Shown: positions 1 through 11,526 of the stretch, piece by piece
Numbering within the stretch: position 1 is the stretch's first letter
Layout: each line of letters opens with the position of its first letter
Source of the DNA: Paraphaeosphaeria minitans
Taxonomy: Eukaryota > Ascomycota > Dothideomycetes > Pleosporales > Didymosphaeriaceae
Assembly: GCA_015832175.1 (NCBI GenBank)
Contig: WJXW01000006.1
Span: 558,001 to 622,000, forward strand
Direction: 5' to 3'
Length of the DNA: 64,000 nt
Made by a program: the position numbers and the translations under genes
Notes under the pieces: generated by a model
Database searches by the model: none
What the model saw: the letters and a program-made list of their open reading frames with translations, nothing else
Told to the model about the DNA's origin: nothing

Positions 1-2
1 CT

Positions 3-983
3 GTTGGAGATGGACAATGCGGTACCGTGTATGCGCTTCGTGGTACGACCATGGTTGTGAAGCTTCCCAACAATCCACAAAAGTCAGACGAGCTGTTCAG
101 GGATTTCCAAATGCACTTAACTATACAGAACGCATTCAACACTCTTCCCGAGAAGCTCCGTGCATCGTACAACATTAATGTCCCTGGCGTGAAAGTGTGG
201 GTTGATCCGCACAGCGACCACTTTTGGACCGAGCATGCGTCAATGTTCCCTGGCACGGGCGTTCCTGTCCCCAACTATGACCTTGTCTCAGAACGCATAT
301 ATCCCCTTCCTCTTCCCGTGCGCTCCGCCATTGTGGATGCTCTTTGTCCCAAAGAGATCCAGAAACAGAAGACCGAGTTTCTCGCAAGGTCCGACAACAA
401 GGATTGCCTCGTTCGCATCTACCTCAGGCGCCACAGCCGCGATACTCCGATGACGGCTGGAAATGTGCGCCTGCGAAACTTTCCGTTACATCTTGACCAG
501 ATGCAATTCTTGAAACTGGACGTGAAAATGTTCGCGCGCACAATGGCACAGGCTTTGGCAGTCCTTCACTGGAAAGTTGGCGTTGACGCTAACGATGTGG
601 AATTTGTGCTGGGAAGCACTCCACAGATCAGCCTCAAGCCGCCGGGGGATGCCATGCGGACGGCGACCAAAGACACAGCTGCCCGATACTACATCACCGA
701 TTTCAAGCACAGGACGATTTCGATGTGGGTACTTGATTTTAACCAATGCAAGAAATTTGAGAAGAACATGGTAGGATTGAAGCAACTTGTGGACGGGTTC
801 TGGTGGAACGACCCGTATTATCCTCATCCTGACAATAAGGAACTCTGGTCAACCTTCAGTGAGCATTATCTGAAGACGAGTTTTGAATTCATGAAAACCC
901 TATGCCTAAGGCATTTATTGACCGAGTTGTTGAGGAGGGCAAGAAACGATCAGGAGGGGGGCTGTTCGGATAAGTCGAATTGA
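3..983 (+). CDS. DUF3669 kinase-fold-like protein, 5' partial, apparently frameshifted near its end
   Basis: The frame is open to the left edge of the window, so the start lies outside it. The first visible residues read VGDGQCGTVY and then MVVKL, which matches a glycine-rich loop (GxGxxGxV) followed by a beta-3 lysine as in protein kinase folds. The rest resembles the fungal DUF3669 family (often annotated as zinc finger protein), for example YYITDFKHRTISMWVLDFNQ around residues 230-250 of the visible part. Function is unknown; DUF3669 proteins are common in Pezizomycotina. The last 27 codons of this frame look unlike protein. Another forward frame, from about 899 to a stop at 971-973, reads PMPKAFIDRVVEEGKKRSGG, which looks like the natural C-terminus. 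This suggests a one-base deletion in the run AAAACCC at 894-900, or a sequence error. The family call rests on memory of DUF3669 patterns. Confidence 0.72.
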   Translation, partial: VGDGQCGTVYALRGTTMVVKLPNNPQKSDELFRDFQMHLTIQNAFNTLPEKLRASYNINVPGVKVWVDPHSDHFWTEHASMFPGTGVPVPNYDLVSERIYPLPLPVRSAIVDALCPKEIQKQKTEFLARSDNKDCLVRIYLRRHSRDTPMTAGNVRLRNFPLHLDQMQFLKLDVKMFARTMAQALAVLHWKVGVDANDVEFVLGSTPQISLKPPGDAMRTATKDTAARYYITDFKHRTISMWVLDFNQCKKFEKNMVGLKQLVDGFWWNDPYYPHPDNKELWSTFSEHYLKTSFEFMKTLCLRHLLTELLRRARNDQEGGCSDKSN

Positions 984-2282
984 CGAGCAGGTGGAAAGTA
1001 CATCAAAGGCTGCTTCACAAGCCTTCTGAATTTTTTTCCATCCCGCTATGTGCACTGCACGAATTTTCGCTGACGAAACCATGGAAGTTGACTTTTTGGA
1101 AGTTCCAAGCGTGAGACAGTATAGCAAAAGGAGGAGATGGGCGTTCAATGAAGTTCTGCATACGCAAAGGGCTATTGCGACAGTATGTAAGCCTCATCTT
1201 GCAGGGAAAGGAAGTCAAGCAATGTCTTGGTTGAGGAATAATTGCTAGGCAGGCCTACGATGGTACTTGCTAGACTGCTCACGGAATATTTATATGCCAA
1301 TTTCCACACCATGAGTGCAGTAAAATCTCGTCAAGAAGGCTTCTTCCAGCCACACGAGGTGGAAAGAAAATCAAATTGGATTCTCAGGGGTTATGAAGTG
1401 TTAGGATAGGCTATCAAGTTATACTTCTACAACTTTTTCATGTAGTGAGTTCCTAAATGATAAGCTATTGAAGCGACCAATCTTTCGTGGCAGCCACTGT
1501 GAGTGACATCAGGTAGGTGGGAAAATACAGCATATCTATGTTAGCCAGGATATGTATTCACGTCTTCTACTTGTGAATCTATGAACTGCCACTGCGTCCC
1601 TACAAACGGGCTCGGCCGGTAAAAACGCCCATCAACGACTTTCGGCATTTTACCGTTAACAGAGCGCCCACTACCCACCGAAAAAGCTTCAAGGTACGCG
1701 AGAGTCAACAGCGCAGTCACTCCTGCAGACATATCGAAACTCAGCATCACTCGAGGTCAGGGTCGAAAGCATTCAATAAGGAGCCCGTGATTATTGAGAA
1801 TGAACGTGGACTCCGCTCTCCCCTAAGGAGATTGAATGGAAGAAACTCGCTTCTGGCCGACGCCAGGTTCGCAGATTCGCCTGCGCCCGTTGATGTTGAG
1901 GCAAGTAGACATGGCTACATTCTCTTTAGCCAAGCAGTAAGAATCCCAGAGGCTTTATCATGGGAGAATTATGACGGGGGGCAAGAATAGCGAGAACAGA
2001 CACGCATATTGCATTGAAGGACACCGCACACGCTCTATTTAAGCACATTACACATTACCATTGCAGACCGATAGAGCCATTTGAGCGTGATCTCAACTAA
2101 GCTTGAATACTCTTAAGCAGTGCTCACAAGGACCAACCCATCCCAAGGCCAGATACACTAGACCTCCTGTCATAAACGTCCCATATAGCCAAACGGGTCC
2201 AAATACACACTCAACATGGGAGCACACTGTAGAACAGAATCCAAACTCCAGCCATGCACACCAGTCGACCCTCACCCCACCG
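984..2282. other. Intergenic region, no gene seen
   Basis: Only short open frames of 60-80 codons occur here, with no recognisable domain and no consistent splice structure. It lies between the DUF3669 gene end and the PRI2 stop codon, so it holds two 3' flanks. No tRNA or repeat was recognised. Confidence 0.6.
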
Positions 2283-3905
2283 CTACTCCTCCATCCTCTC
2301 CCCACCCACGACCCCCGCATTCCCCTCTCCCAAATGCTTCAACAGCCAACTCCGCTTAAAATACGTATTCGGATGCACAATGGTGTCCAAATCCGTCGCA
2401 CTCCAACTCCCCTCATCCTTCACCTTCTTAATCTCCTTCTTGTGCACGGATTCAAACACGCGATTGCACGCAACATGATACCGCTGCTTCTTGACATCCT
2501 CCCTCACACCCTGCAGCGTCTCCCTGTCCTGCACGCCCACGCGCTGAAGCAAGCCCGTGAGATTCTCCACCGTGAAGGTGCGGTACGGACACCCGTGCGT
2601 CTGGCCGGGGCCCGGCAGCGCCTCCGTCAGGATCTTCTGGCACGAGTACGGCGTGTACCCGCGGCCGCGGCGGTTCGCGTCGCCGCCGACGTCGCCGTAC
2701 GAGTGGCGGATGTTGTATTTGTATTCTTTGTGGAATTTGTCGTCGGTCATGAGCTTGAAGGAGCGCCGCCAGAAGAGGATGCATTCTTCGAGGCTGAGGC
2801 CGATGCCTTTGAGGAAAAGCGTGTACTGCAGACGGCCGTAGTGCTTGAGGTGCGAATTTGCGCGGAGCGTCATGTGCAGGTTTTGCATGCAGAGGGGGAA
2901 ATTTTGGGAGAGAGTATCAATTGCGCCGGCGTTGATGGCGGAGAGGCCGTCGATGTTGGCGTCGGAGGAGGAGTAGGCGGCTTCGGGGGCGGTGAAGGAT
3001 TGGGAGAGGTGCGCGAGAATGGGGGCGAGGCGGTCGTCTTCGTCTAGACGGGGAAGCGCGCGGGCGGTCAACTGTTGTGGGTGTTAGTATTTGTATGTTT
3101 AGGACTCTGATCGTGGTCATGTGCACCTCGAGCTGCTCGTCTAACCGCTTGGTGAACTCGGCCACCACGAGACTTGTCTGTTCTCGTGCCGGCACGTATG
3201 CCATTCCCCGCTTCAGAAGCACTTTTCTGTGGCCAACGAGCTCTGGTACCCTCTCCCAGTCAACTTTGAACCAGTCCTGCTCCTCTCCCTTTTTCGACCC
3301 AATCGCAGCCAGCATCTGGTCATGCAGCTCCCTCTTCTCATCCTCCCCAACCTCCTCCCACTCTAAATCTAGAGTCCTTACGAAATCCTGTCGCTCCCTC
3401 GGGTCATCTTCCTTAAAACGTAATCGGAATAATATCGTCTCCAAATGTGAAAACCGCCGCCGTAGATCTTCGGTGGAAGAGAATGCAAGGCGGAGGATGA
3501 AGTGCGAGTAGTGATCTCGTCTCCTTTCCTCCTGAAGATTCGCCCCTCGTGATGAGTTCGATCGCAGTGGAAGGTATTTGTTCAATATGCTCGTCATGTA
3601 TTCTGCGGTCTCCTCTTGGCTGCGGTTGCGGAAGCTACACGCCTCCAATTCGGAGAGAGCTAGGGTAGGACGTCAGCTTTTGATATGACACTGATCGACC
3701 GAGATCGCTGCGCACCTTTCAACCGATTGATTGCCCACGTCTCGAACTCTTCGAGCGTGATCTCTGCCGTCGGCGGCAACGTATAGAAGTTGAGCCGGTG
3801 CTCGTAGTTCTGTTGCGCAAACTCGGCTTTGGCGAACTGCCGCTTTTTGGGATCGATGTAGGCGCGACGCTTCGGGTCGACTCGAGAGTAATCGTGGCGG
3901 ATCAT
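2283..3905 (-). CDS. PRI2: DNA primase large subunit
   Basis: Three exons on the minus strand: 3905-3716, 3659-3127 and 3071-2283. Introns are 56 and 55 bases, GT-AG, and the second has a tactaac-like branch site. The 503-residue product fits PRI2 (yeast Pri2 is about 530). It is the regulatory subunit of primase in the polymerase alpha-primase complex, which makes RNA primers at replication forks in the nucleus. The C-terminal half shows the four cysteines that bind the 4Fe-4S cluster, in the contexts FPLCMQN, YSCQKIL, HGCPYRT and HVACNRV. The N-terminal exon has the conserved YEHRLNFYTLPP region. The start is the first in-frame ATG (3905); the frame before it begins only with TTG. A single-copy core gene is expected. 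Confidence 0.95.
3072..3126 (-). other. PRI2 intron 2
   Basis: GTGCAC donor and AACAG acceptor on the minus strand, with a TACTAAC-like branch site close to the acceptor. Removing it joins QLE to LTARALPRLDE in frame, inside the conserved primase large-subunit core. Confidence 0.85.
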
Positions 3906-4202
3906 GGCGGTATGTCTGTCGATGCGTCTCAAGTCTGCTTTGTTTGTGAGTTACTGTATGCGTGCTGTGGGTTCGGAGGTGCGCGTAAAGTGGGACGCGA
4001 AACGCCGAAGGCGCGTCGTGGTCGCGTCCTTAGCTAAGCGCAATTGGGACGCGACGCGACGCGACGCGATTTAGGCGCGTCATGCGAGGGTGCGAAGTGC
4101 CGATTTCATAATTGACCATGTTCAAATCGTGTCTAGGCTTGTGTTCTATTGCTAGTTCTAACCTAGGAACGCCATAACGGTTGCCCTTCAGTACGCTCAC
4201 GT

Positions 4203-5368
4203 TCAACCCAGCAGATCGCCAATGGCATTCACGTATGCCGACGGCACCGTCTCCGCACCCTCTGCAAGGAAGTCCTCCTTCTTACTTACACCAGTCAACA
4301 CAGCCAAAGTACCACCCAGCTTCCCGTCAATGCCAAACTGGATGTCCGTGTTCAGCCTGTCGCCAATCATGCACGTCCTCCTCCGGTCCAACTTGAATTT
4401 GCCCTCGATGGCGTCCATCATAGCTTGACTGGGCTTGCCAAATGACACAGGCGTCTTTCCAACTGCCTTCTCGAGAGCAGCACCACTAGCTCCAGCTCCA
4501 GGAAAGAAGCTATGTGCCATGGGCAGCGTACTGTCAATGTTCGTGGCGAAGTACTGTGCGCCGCGCTGCACGTACTGGAATCCGATCGCCGTCTTCAAGT
4601 AATTCATGTGGAAGTCCAACCCGGCGAGCACAATGCCTACGTTGGGGTCTAGCATGGACCCGTTCGCGATGTTTGTAAAATCCTCCGGCTCAATGTCGCG
4701 ACGAAGTGCAGGGTCTGTGCCTCCGATGTAGGGCACCCCTTCTGACTCAAGCTCCTGCTCGATACCGCTCTCGCCCATGACGAATACTTTGTTTTTCGGA
4801 GCCGGGAGCTTCATAATGCGAGCGATGTATACGGCAGCGCTGTACGATGAACCGAAGACCTCGTCCTGTGCACGCACGTTAGATAGAAACGCGTTAGAAC
4901 AGAAGCGCGACCTACAACTTCGGCAGGTATGCCCAGCTTATCGAACTTCTTCTTGTAGTCTGCGCGCGACTTGGTGCTGTTGTTCGTGACGAAGACTAAT
5001 CGCTTGCCTTTGCGCCCGCATTAGTCAATTACCAGTCTTGCAGACATGTATCGTACCTTTACTCCTCAGCATCTCCAGTGTCTCGGGGACCTTGTCGAAC
5101 ATATGATCGCCAGACCAGAGAACGCCTATCCTTCTTCAACGTCAGCGGTGTGCTCTGGCACATTTTCCCGATTCGAACTGAGGCGTATAGGGCACAGCAA
5201 CTTCATATAAGAATTGGTCGCACGCACCATCGCAATCGAAGAGAAAGACCTGTTCGTGGCTGTTCAGCTATGCGAATAGCACTAGAACGAGCTGTTACTC
5301 ACATCGAATCGGTCGAGAAACTCGTCAATGCCCGCCTTGTCGCCAGATAGGAACGTTGGTTGTGACAT
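4203..5368 (-). CDS. PHO13: 4-nitrophenylphosphatase / phosphoglycolate phosphatase, HAD superfamily
   Basis: Five exons on the minus strand: 5368-5303, 5249-5228, 5125-5057, 5007-4916 and 4865-4203. Introns are 53, 102, 49 and 50 bases, all GT-AG. The model gives 303 residues (yeast Pho13 is about 312). HAD motifs are clear: the nucleophile loop FLFDCDGVLW, motif II FVTNNSTKSR, and the C-terminal IGDRLNTDIQFG metal-binding loop. The fold is the class IIA capped HAD phosphatase. Family members remove toxic side products such as 2-phosphoglycolate and 4-phosphoerythronate in the cytosol. The second exon has only 22 nucleotides and encodes the core of the catalytic DxD motif, so an annotation that skips it would destroy the active site. 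Confidence 0.93.
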
Positions 5369-5604
5369 GATCTTTCGAGCTTCTCTTTTTGAGGAGAAAA
5401 GCTGTCTGAGGCAAGAAGAACGACGTGGTGAGGAAGTTGTTGGTGAGCAACACTTTGGTGGGGTGCTTGGCGTTGGGACTGGTCAGACTCGGAATTGTTC
5501 GGGAAGAATTCCGAAAGTACTTTCGTGCACGTATATTTGTTACTAGGGTATCTACTCGTGTTGCCCTTGATGTAGTTCTCCACCTATAGCTTCGAACTTT
5601 CTAG

Positions 5605-7362
5605 TCAATCAACAATAATCTTCTTCTCAAGATCTTCGAAGTGCTGAAAAAAGCTCTCGAACAGATTGATAGCATACTCAACGTCATGCGCTCCACCAGT
5701 CTCCCTGATGCTGTGCATACTCAATTGAGGGTTGCCCAAGTCTAGTGTGCGCGCGCCCATGGCGGCTGAGAGCATGGGTCCGATGGTGCTTCCGCAGGAC
5801 GAGTCGTTCCTCACTACGAACAGCTGAAGTGGTACGCCTTCTTTTGCAGAAGCAGGGCTTGCAGAACCTTTCTTAGCCAGGCGAGCTGCCTCTTGCACTA
5901 ACACTATGCCGGGCGAATTTGTCGCGTACCGGGCGTTGGCGTTGATCTTGATCACAGTGCCCTTGTTCATCTCGGGCCGATGCTGTGACTCGTACTTGCC
6001 GGGGTAGTTTGGGTGTACAGAGTGGGCCATGTCGGCGGAAATCAGGAAAGACGTCGCCAAGGTTTGCTCGTAGACTGTTGCCGAGTCGACATCTAGCTTG
6101 TCGTAGGACTTGTCGGAGTGTGAGCTCTCAGAAGGAGGTAGTACAGAAAGACGACGAATGACAGCGGGGAGGACTAGATGAGAGTTAGACGAGGGGGCGG
6201 AAGTGGGGAGCATGTAACTCACGGTTGGAGTCCGCGCCCTGTGCGGTTCGGCTTCCTATCTCCTCGTGGTCGAAAAGAGCTATCAACCGAATCGTGGAAT
6301 CCTTCTCCAAGGAAGAAGGCGACGTGAGACTGTGGATCAGACCCTCCACGCTGCAATAGGACATCATCAGGTTATCGAGGCGCGCGGAAAAGATAAGCTC
6401 GTTGTTCAAACCGCCCACGACAGCTTTCTGGGTGTCATATAGGACCAGCTCAAAGTCTACGATATCGCTGGGGTTCACTCCGGCCTCCTCGGCAACTATC
6501 TCGACCAGGTACGTGTGGTGCCTCTGCATAGGAGCAGCCAGCGGTCCAACAGGGCTCTCCTTGCTCTCTTCTTCTTTGGCAGCTTCAGCGGACTTGCCCT
6601 GCCTGTTCAACTCCGCCGCGACCAAGCCAGCAATCGGGAACAGTTGAGCCTCCTTGTTGAATTTAAAATCTTCCTGGCGATCGAGATGGATAGCCAAGGT
6701 CGGGACGCGCAAAATGGGTCTCTCGACCTTGACCAAGCGGCTCTCGATGTTGCCCTGCTCGGTTCGGACCATAAGCCGGCCTGCGAGGGATAGGTCTCGG
6801 TCGAACCATGTGTGCCAAAGGCCACCGCCATATGTCTCGCATGCCACCTGGAGGAACCCGTCGCTCTGGCGTTTCGAAACAGGCTTGAGACGAAGGCAGC
6901 ATGAGTCGGTATGCGCCCCGATCATGCCGATGGGGTTGCCCGCTTTCCAGTTCTTGCCGATGGCGAATGCTACGATGGAGGAGCCATTTCGGGTAAGGTA
7001 GTACTTCCCGCCGGGCTGCAAGGTGGACGCCCACGAGTCGCGCTCCTATGGTGTAACGGGTCAGTGCTCTGTGTGCTTGCAATGTGCATCGACTGAGAAG
7101 CCGAGCCCGTCCCCCCTACAAGAGTGAAGGGGCTCCTGGGACACATGCTGTGTTCTCCCTATGACGATGCGACGGCACAACTCACTCTGATCTGCTTGAA
7201 GCCGACCTTCTCCAGGCGGTCCTTGGATGCTTTAACAGCGTGGAAGGCTATGTACAGTTAATGCAGACCTCTTTCCCATCAATGGTGGAGCATACGGGTG
7301 GGTGAATTGTTAACAAAGGACAGGAAGTCGTTAGCGGCTGCGAGCGACGGCTTGGTAGACAT
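5605..7362 (-). CDS. Aspartyl aminopeptidase, M18 family
   Basis: Four exons on the minus strand: 7362-7296, 7247-7186, 7045-6223 and 6173-5605, giving 506 residues. Introns are 48, 140 and 49 bases. The N-terminus FVNNSPTPFHAV is the classic M18 opening. Metal and catalytic positions are visible: GAHTDSCCLRL (His, Asp), FSARLDNLMMSY (Asp), FDHEEIGSRTAQGADS (Glu-Glu), SADMAHSVHPNY and MHSIRETGG (His). The enzyme removes acidic N-terminal residues from peptides. In yeast, Ape4 is cytosolic and vacuolar and is carried by the Cvt/autophagy route. There is a low-complexity insertion rich in Lys, Glu and Ala (around residues 190-210) between conserved blocks. The gene diverges from the CDH1 homologue and shares a 0.9 kb upstream region with it. 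Confidence 0.95.
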
Positions 7363-8288
7363 GATGCGTGCAGTAAAGGATGGGATGAAAGGCAAAGCGA
7401 CGCGTGTGCTGCTTCGCGGACCAGTATGCAGTAGAGCAGCTCGCAGCGGTTTGAGCATGGGACGGGATCACTGATAGGACGTGGCGGCTGTAAAGGTTGG
7501 GGTGGGGTTGACGGTGCACAAGTGACAGGGTCGCGACTGCTGCTGGCACGGCCGGGGGTGGCTGCCGCGTTTGGTTGGGTGGCAGGAACGGGGGGGTGAG
7601 GCGGGGGGCACGCGTGCTGGGAGGCAGGAACATCAAAACAGCGACAAGCAAAACAGCTGGACGTGACCAGCCCCGACCGCGGGAGCTTCGCGCGTCTTTC
7701 CATCCGACCTCCAGCATCCCGCACCCAGCATCCTCTTCGGTCCTCCCTCTGCCGTCCCACGCATCGCTCGAGCTTGCCCTGCGCTGTCCGCCCGCTGCAT
7801 CCACGCCGCTCCCGCTCCCGTTCCTTGCTGCTGCAACCGGCGAGCGTTGCCCTAGCGCCTCGTCCCAAGAGGCGTCAAAACAACATCGGCCGCCTGCACA
7901 ACAGCCCCCGCATCCTGCCCGCCGCCGCCACCGCCGCACAATAGCAAACAATACCGATTCGACTGCCATGCGCTTCGCTTGCGCATGAAGAGGAGGATCA
8001 TTGCGATACTTTCTGTGCGCTCCGACGAGTGCCGCTGGCTGAGCGCGCGGTGACGCAGCACACAGGGACACACGTCCGCCTGCGATCCCGCCTTCACCCT
8101 ACAACTGCATCCTTCCCGGACCACATCACTACAGTGCACAATTACCAGAAGCCTGGTGAAGCTGCCGCTCCAGTCGCTCTTTCTTCCGTGATATTTAACC
8201 CCGCCCCCACCGACAGCGTGGTCCCTCAGATCGCTCCCGCCCTTAGACCACGAGTGCGCTGCTCGCGACAAGGCACACAGCCACTGCA
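7363..8288. promoter_or_regulatory. Shared divergent upstream region of the M18 peptidase and CDH1 genes
   Basis: This 926-base stretch is C-rich on the plus strand, with many CCGC, CCCGC and CTCCC runs. All six frames show long open stretches here, which is a composition effect. It must hold both promoters and the 5' leaders. No TATA box is obvious on either side. Confidence 0.55.
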
Positions 8289-10249
8289 ATGGCTTCCGAA
8301 GATACCGTGGCCCCTGTTGCGACGACAGAGCGCATTGCCGACGATGCGCGTACGCCTGCGCTCATCTCACCGCCCGAGTCCAAGACACCGCCAACGGCGA
8401 CCCACAAGCGCAATCAAGCCGACTTTGCGCAAGACCGGAGTTCAGAACCAGTGGATGCTTCCGCCTTGAGCAAGGCTCTGGAACACTTTGAGCGAGCAGG
8501 GCGCGTCCAGGAGCGACCCATTGCAAGTCCCAGTCGCAAACGCCAGCGTATCTACGGTGATAGGTGAGTTTGCTAGCAAACAAATACATAGCGTAGGCTG
8601 ACAGGTGGCAGGTTCATCCCCAATCGTGCTGGTCAGGATCTACAGGCGAGCTTCTCACTGCTCCATGATGACGCTTCACCTGCAACGCCCTCACGAAGCG
8701 CGAAACGCGCCCCACATAACGAGTTGCACTTTCAGCGGAGTGAGTTGAGCCTGGTGATGCAGAATGGATGTCCACTGATGATTGCGCAGCTGAGGAAGCA
8801 AATCGGACCTACTCGGCCGTCCTACGGCAGGAGTTATTCGAGGCATCTGTACCCCAAGCCTTGCCGCAGAGTCTGTCTCCCACCGACAGTGCTGATCTGC
8901 GTCGCTCCGGGCGCTCACATACGCCACCAGCGCATGCAGCAACATCACTACCAGCGCCAAATCTGACACCCTCGACACCACACAAGAATTTCTTCAACTA
9001 CTCAGGCCAACCGACGCCCTCAAGAACTCCCTCTAGCCGACATGGAATCAATTTCAATGCGCAATCTGATCTCTACAGTTTGTCACCCATCAAGTTGAAC
9101 AGCCAGCGCATGCTTCTCAGCCCACAAAGGACCCCCCGCGCCGTATCCAAAGTGCCCTACAAGGTACTCGACGCACCGGACCTAGCAGACGACTTCTATC
9201 TTAATCTAGTGGACTGGGGGAGTCAGAACATCCTTGGTGTCGGACTTGGGTCTTGCGTGTACATGTGGAACTCTTCAAGCGGGCGCGTCACGAAACTTTG
9301 TGAACTCACTGACGATTCTGTGACAAGTGTCAGCTGGATACAACGCGTAAGTTGCTCGGTGTTTGAAGCTTTCAACATGACTGACACAACATAGGGCTCT
9401 CATCTCGCCATCGGTACCAATCGAGGTTTCGTCCAGATCTGGGATGCAACTACCCAGCGTCGTCTACGAACTATGACTGGTCATTCTGGACGTGTTGGTG
9501 CTCTTGCTTGGAACGAACATATCCTTACTTCTGGCTCGCGAGATCGGTCGATATATCATCGTGATGTCAGACAACCAGAACAATGGCTTCGAAAACTTGT
9601 TGGCCACAAGCAAGAAGTTTGCGGACTGAAGTGGAACAATGACGACATGCAACTCGCGTCAGGCGGAAACGATAACAAGCTCATGGTCTGGGAGAAGCTT
9701 AACGCAGAACCAACCTACAAATGGAGCGAGCATCAAGCCGCTGTCAAGGCCATTGCTTGGAGTCCACATCAACGCGGCCTGTTGGCTAGCGGTGGCGGTA
9801 CGGCCGATCGAACCATCAAGTTCTGGAACACACTCGTCTCTTCCAATGGACCTTCGTCTGCATCGCTTGCCGCCGCCTCATCCGCAGCGTCTGCGTCAGG
9901 ACCTGGCGACGTGGACTTTCAGCAGACTGCACCAGCTAACCTCATTAGAAGCCTAGACACCGGTAGCCAGGTCTGTAATCTGGCATGGTCGAAGAACAGT
10001 AACGAAATCGTATCGACCCACGGATACAGCCAAAATCAGATCATCGTTTGGAAGTATCCCAACATGCAGCAAGTTGTTTCGCTCACTGGCCATACATACC
10101 GTGTTCTTTACCTGGCCATGAGCCCAGACGGTCAGACTATTGTTACTGGTGCCGGAGATGAGACCCTTCGTTTCTGGAATTGCTTCAAGAAGAAAGAGAG
10201 AACCGGAAGTCTCAACCATACCATGGACAAGTGGGGTGTCATTCGATGA
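8289..10249 (+). CDS. CDH1: CDH1 / fizzy-related WD40 activator of APC/C
   Basis: Four exons: 8289-8563, 8612-8739, 8790-9346 and 9395-10249. Introns are 48, 50 and 48 bases, and the product has 604 residues. The N-terminus carries the C-box DRFIPNR (around residues 91-97), created exactly across intron 1. The next exon junction restores FQRTEEANRTYSAVLR, typical of Cdh1. YKVLDAPDLADDFYLNLVDW leads into seven WD40 repeats that bind degrons, for example HILTSGSRDRSI and QTIVTGAGDETLRFW. The protein ends in Ile-Arg, the tail that docks on APC3/Cdc27. It recruits mitotic cyclins and other substrates to the anaphase-promoting complex in late mitosis and G1. A serine/alanine-rich insertion lies between blades (about 9837-9905). 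CDC20 is the alternative paralogue, but the N-terminal motifs favour CDH1. Confidence 0.94.
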
Positions 10250-10790
10250 TGCCCCATCGCTGCGGTGATCACCAGTCTTCCCAACGCGACTGACACCAGC
10301 GTTTATTCTTATTCTCTCCAAAAGCAAGCTTGCAAACCTGGGCTACTTGAAAAGTTTTTTCCATCATCAGCATTGGGCGGTATTACAAGGCGTACAAGGC
10401 GCAAGAGGATCCTTGATACCACATTCGATCATCTTCTGGCATTTTCACTTGAGCATATGAGTTTTGGGTTCAGCGGATTGGGTTATCAATACGACATTAA
10501 GCATTTGGCGAGACACGACCTTGCCTCTCGTCTGCGAACGAGGACTACTTGGATGTGGGTCATCTGGGGGAGAAATGTGCGGATAACCTTACTGGCATTT
10601 GCTTCGGCGCGCTTTGGACCGTCGAAGCTGGAGTTCTGGGCATATGGTTGGCGCTTCGGTGGACAAGCGGGAACCGCGGCTGATTTTCATTTGATGACCA
10701 CGATTGTACATTACTCAAAGATACCATCTTGAACGACATTTTTAACCTCATGAAAACTACATATGGATGCTGTTTGGTGAGTGCCTGCTA
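10250..10790. other. Convergent 3' intergenic region
   Basis: This lies between the CDH1 stop and the stop of the minus-strand cupin gene. A 155-codon open frame exists on the plus strand but has no recognisable content, so I read the stretch as two 3' UTRs. Confidence 0.55.
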
Positions 10791-11526
10791 CTACACGCAG
10801 TGAGGCTGTGGGTCACCGGGCTTCGCGCCGTAGGTGATTCTCCCAGCAGGCAAGAAGAACAGGGCGATCAGCGCACCGCCGCGGACTTCTGGGTAACTGT
10901 TCCCTTGGTTGGTACTGACTTCTCTTCCCGCCAAATACATATACATTCAAATTCAGTCCAACTTACTGATGCGTCCCCGGCCCGGGACTCGTCCAGCCAG
11001 CGCCCTGCCAGCCCTGCATCCCCATGAGCTCTGCGCCGGGGTCCAGCTGCACGACGCAGTTTATCTCGCCGTACGGGTGGCTGTGGTACTGGCCTTTGAA
11101 GACGGCGTCGCTGTTCATGTACACGGTTGTGATGCTTATGTAGCGTGTGTCAAGAGAGGGCAGGGCGATCTTGGAACGGCGGTAGTCGGGGCCTGCCTTG
11201 ATTACTTGAATGTCTGATAGGAATCGCGACGGATGCAATCAACACCGAGATGAGAGTTGTGCGCGGGAAATAACAAATCAAAGAATGTTACCATTGATCT
11301 CAATGTTGGCGACCCATCCTTCCTCCAGGCCTTTGCGTGTCAGCGCGCAGAGGTCGTCGTAGATCGGGTTGCCCGGGCCGTAGGCTTCGTTCAGGTGGGC
11401 TTCGAGGGCGTGGCCTGGGGTGAGGTTTTGGACCTCGTCGAAGAAGTCCTGGACGCGGGACAGGAGTTTCTGGGCCGTGGGGTGCGCGGCGAAGTCGATG
11501 CCTTCGGTGCCGGTGTAGTCGCCCAT
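10791..11526 (-). CDS. DUF4863 / 4-hydroxylaminobenzoate lyase-like cupin protein
   Basis: Three exons on the minus strand: 11526-11292, 11213-10967 and 10896-10791, with introns of 78 and 70 bases. The product has 195 residues. The second exon contains a cupin-like stretch, YHSHPYGEINCVVQLDP, and then GMQGWQGAGWTSPGPGTHH. Splicing the last intron restores HHYPEVRGGALIALFFLPAG. This pattern fits DUF4863, whose bacterial members include 4-hydroxylaminobenzoate lyase (conversion of 4-hydroxylaminobenzoate to protocatechuate and ammonia). Histidines of the HSHPYGE segment are plausible metal ligands. In fungi the true substrate is unknown. No nitroaromatic pathway partner is visible nearby. Without splicing, the frame stops within the conserved motif at GTHQ. 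Confidence 0.7.

Noticed and set aside
7248..8071. Long Pro/Ser/Arg-rich frames between the M18 and CDH1 genes
   Set aside because: They overlap the supported M18 exons or the shared promoter and arise from GC-rich composition.
10265..10732. 155-codon plus-strand frame after CDH1
   Set aside because: No domain, no signal and a position between two convergent stop codons, so it is most likely 3' UTR.
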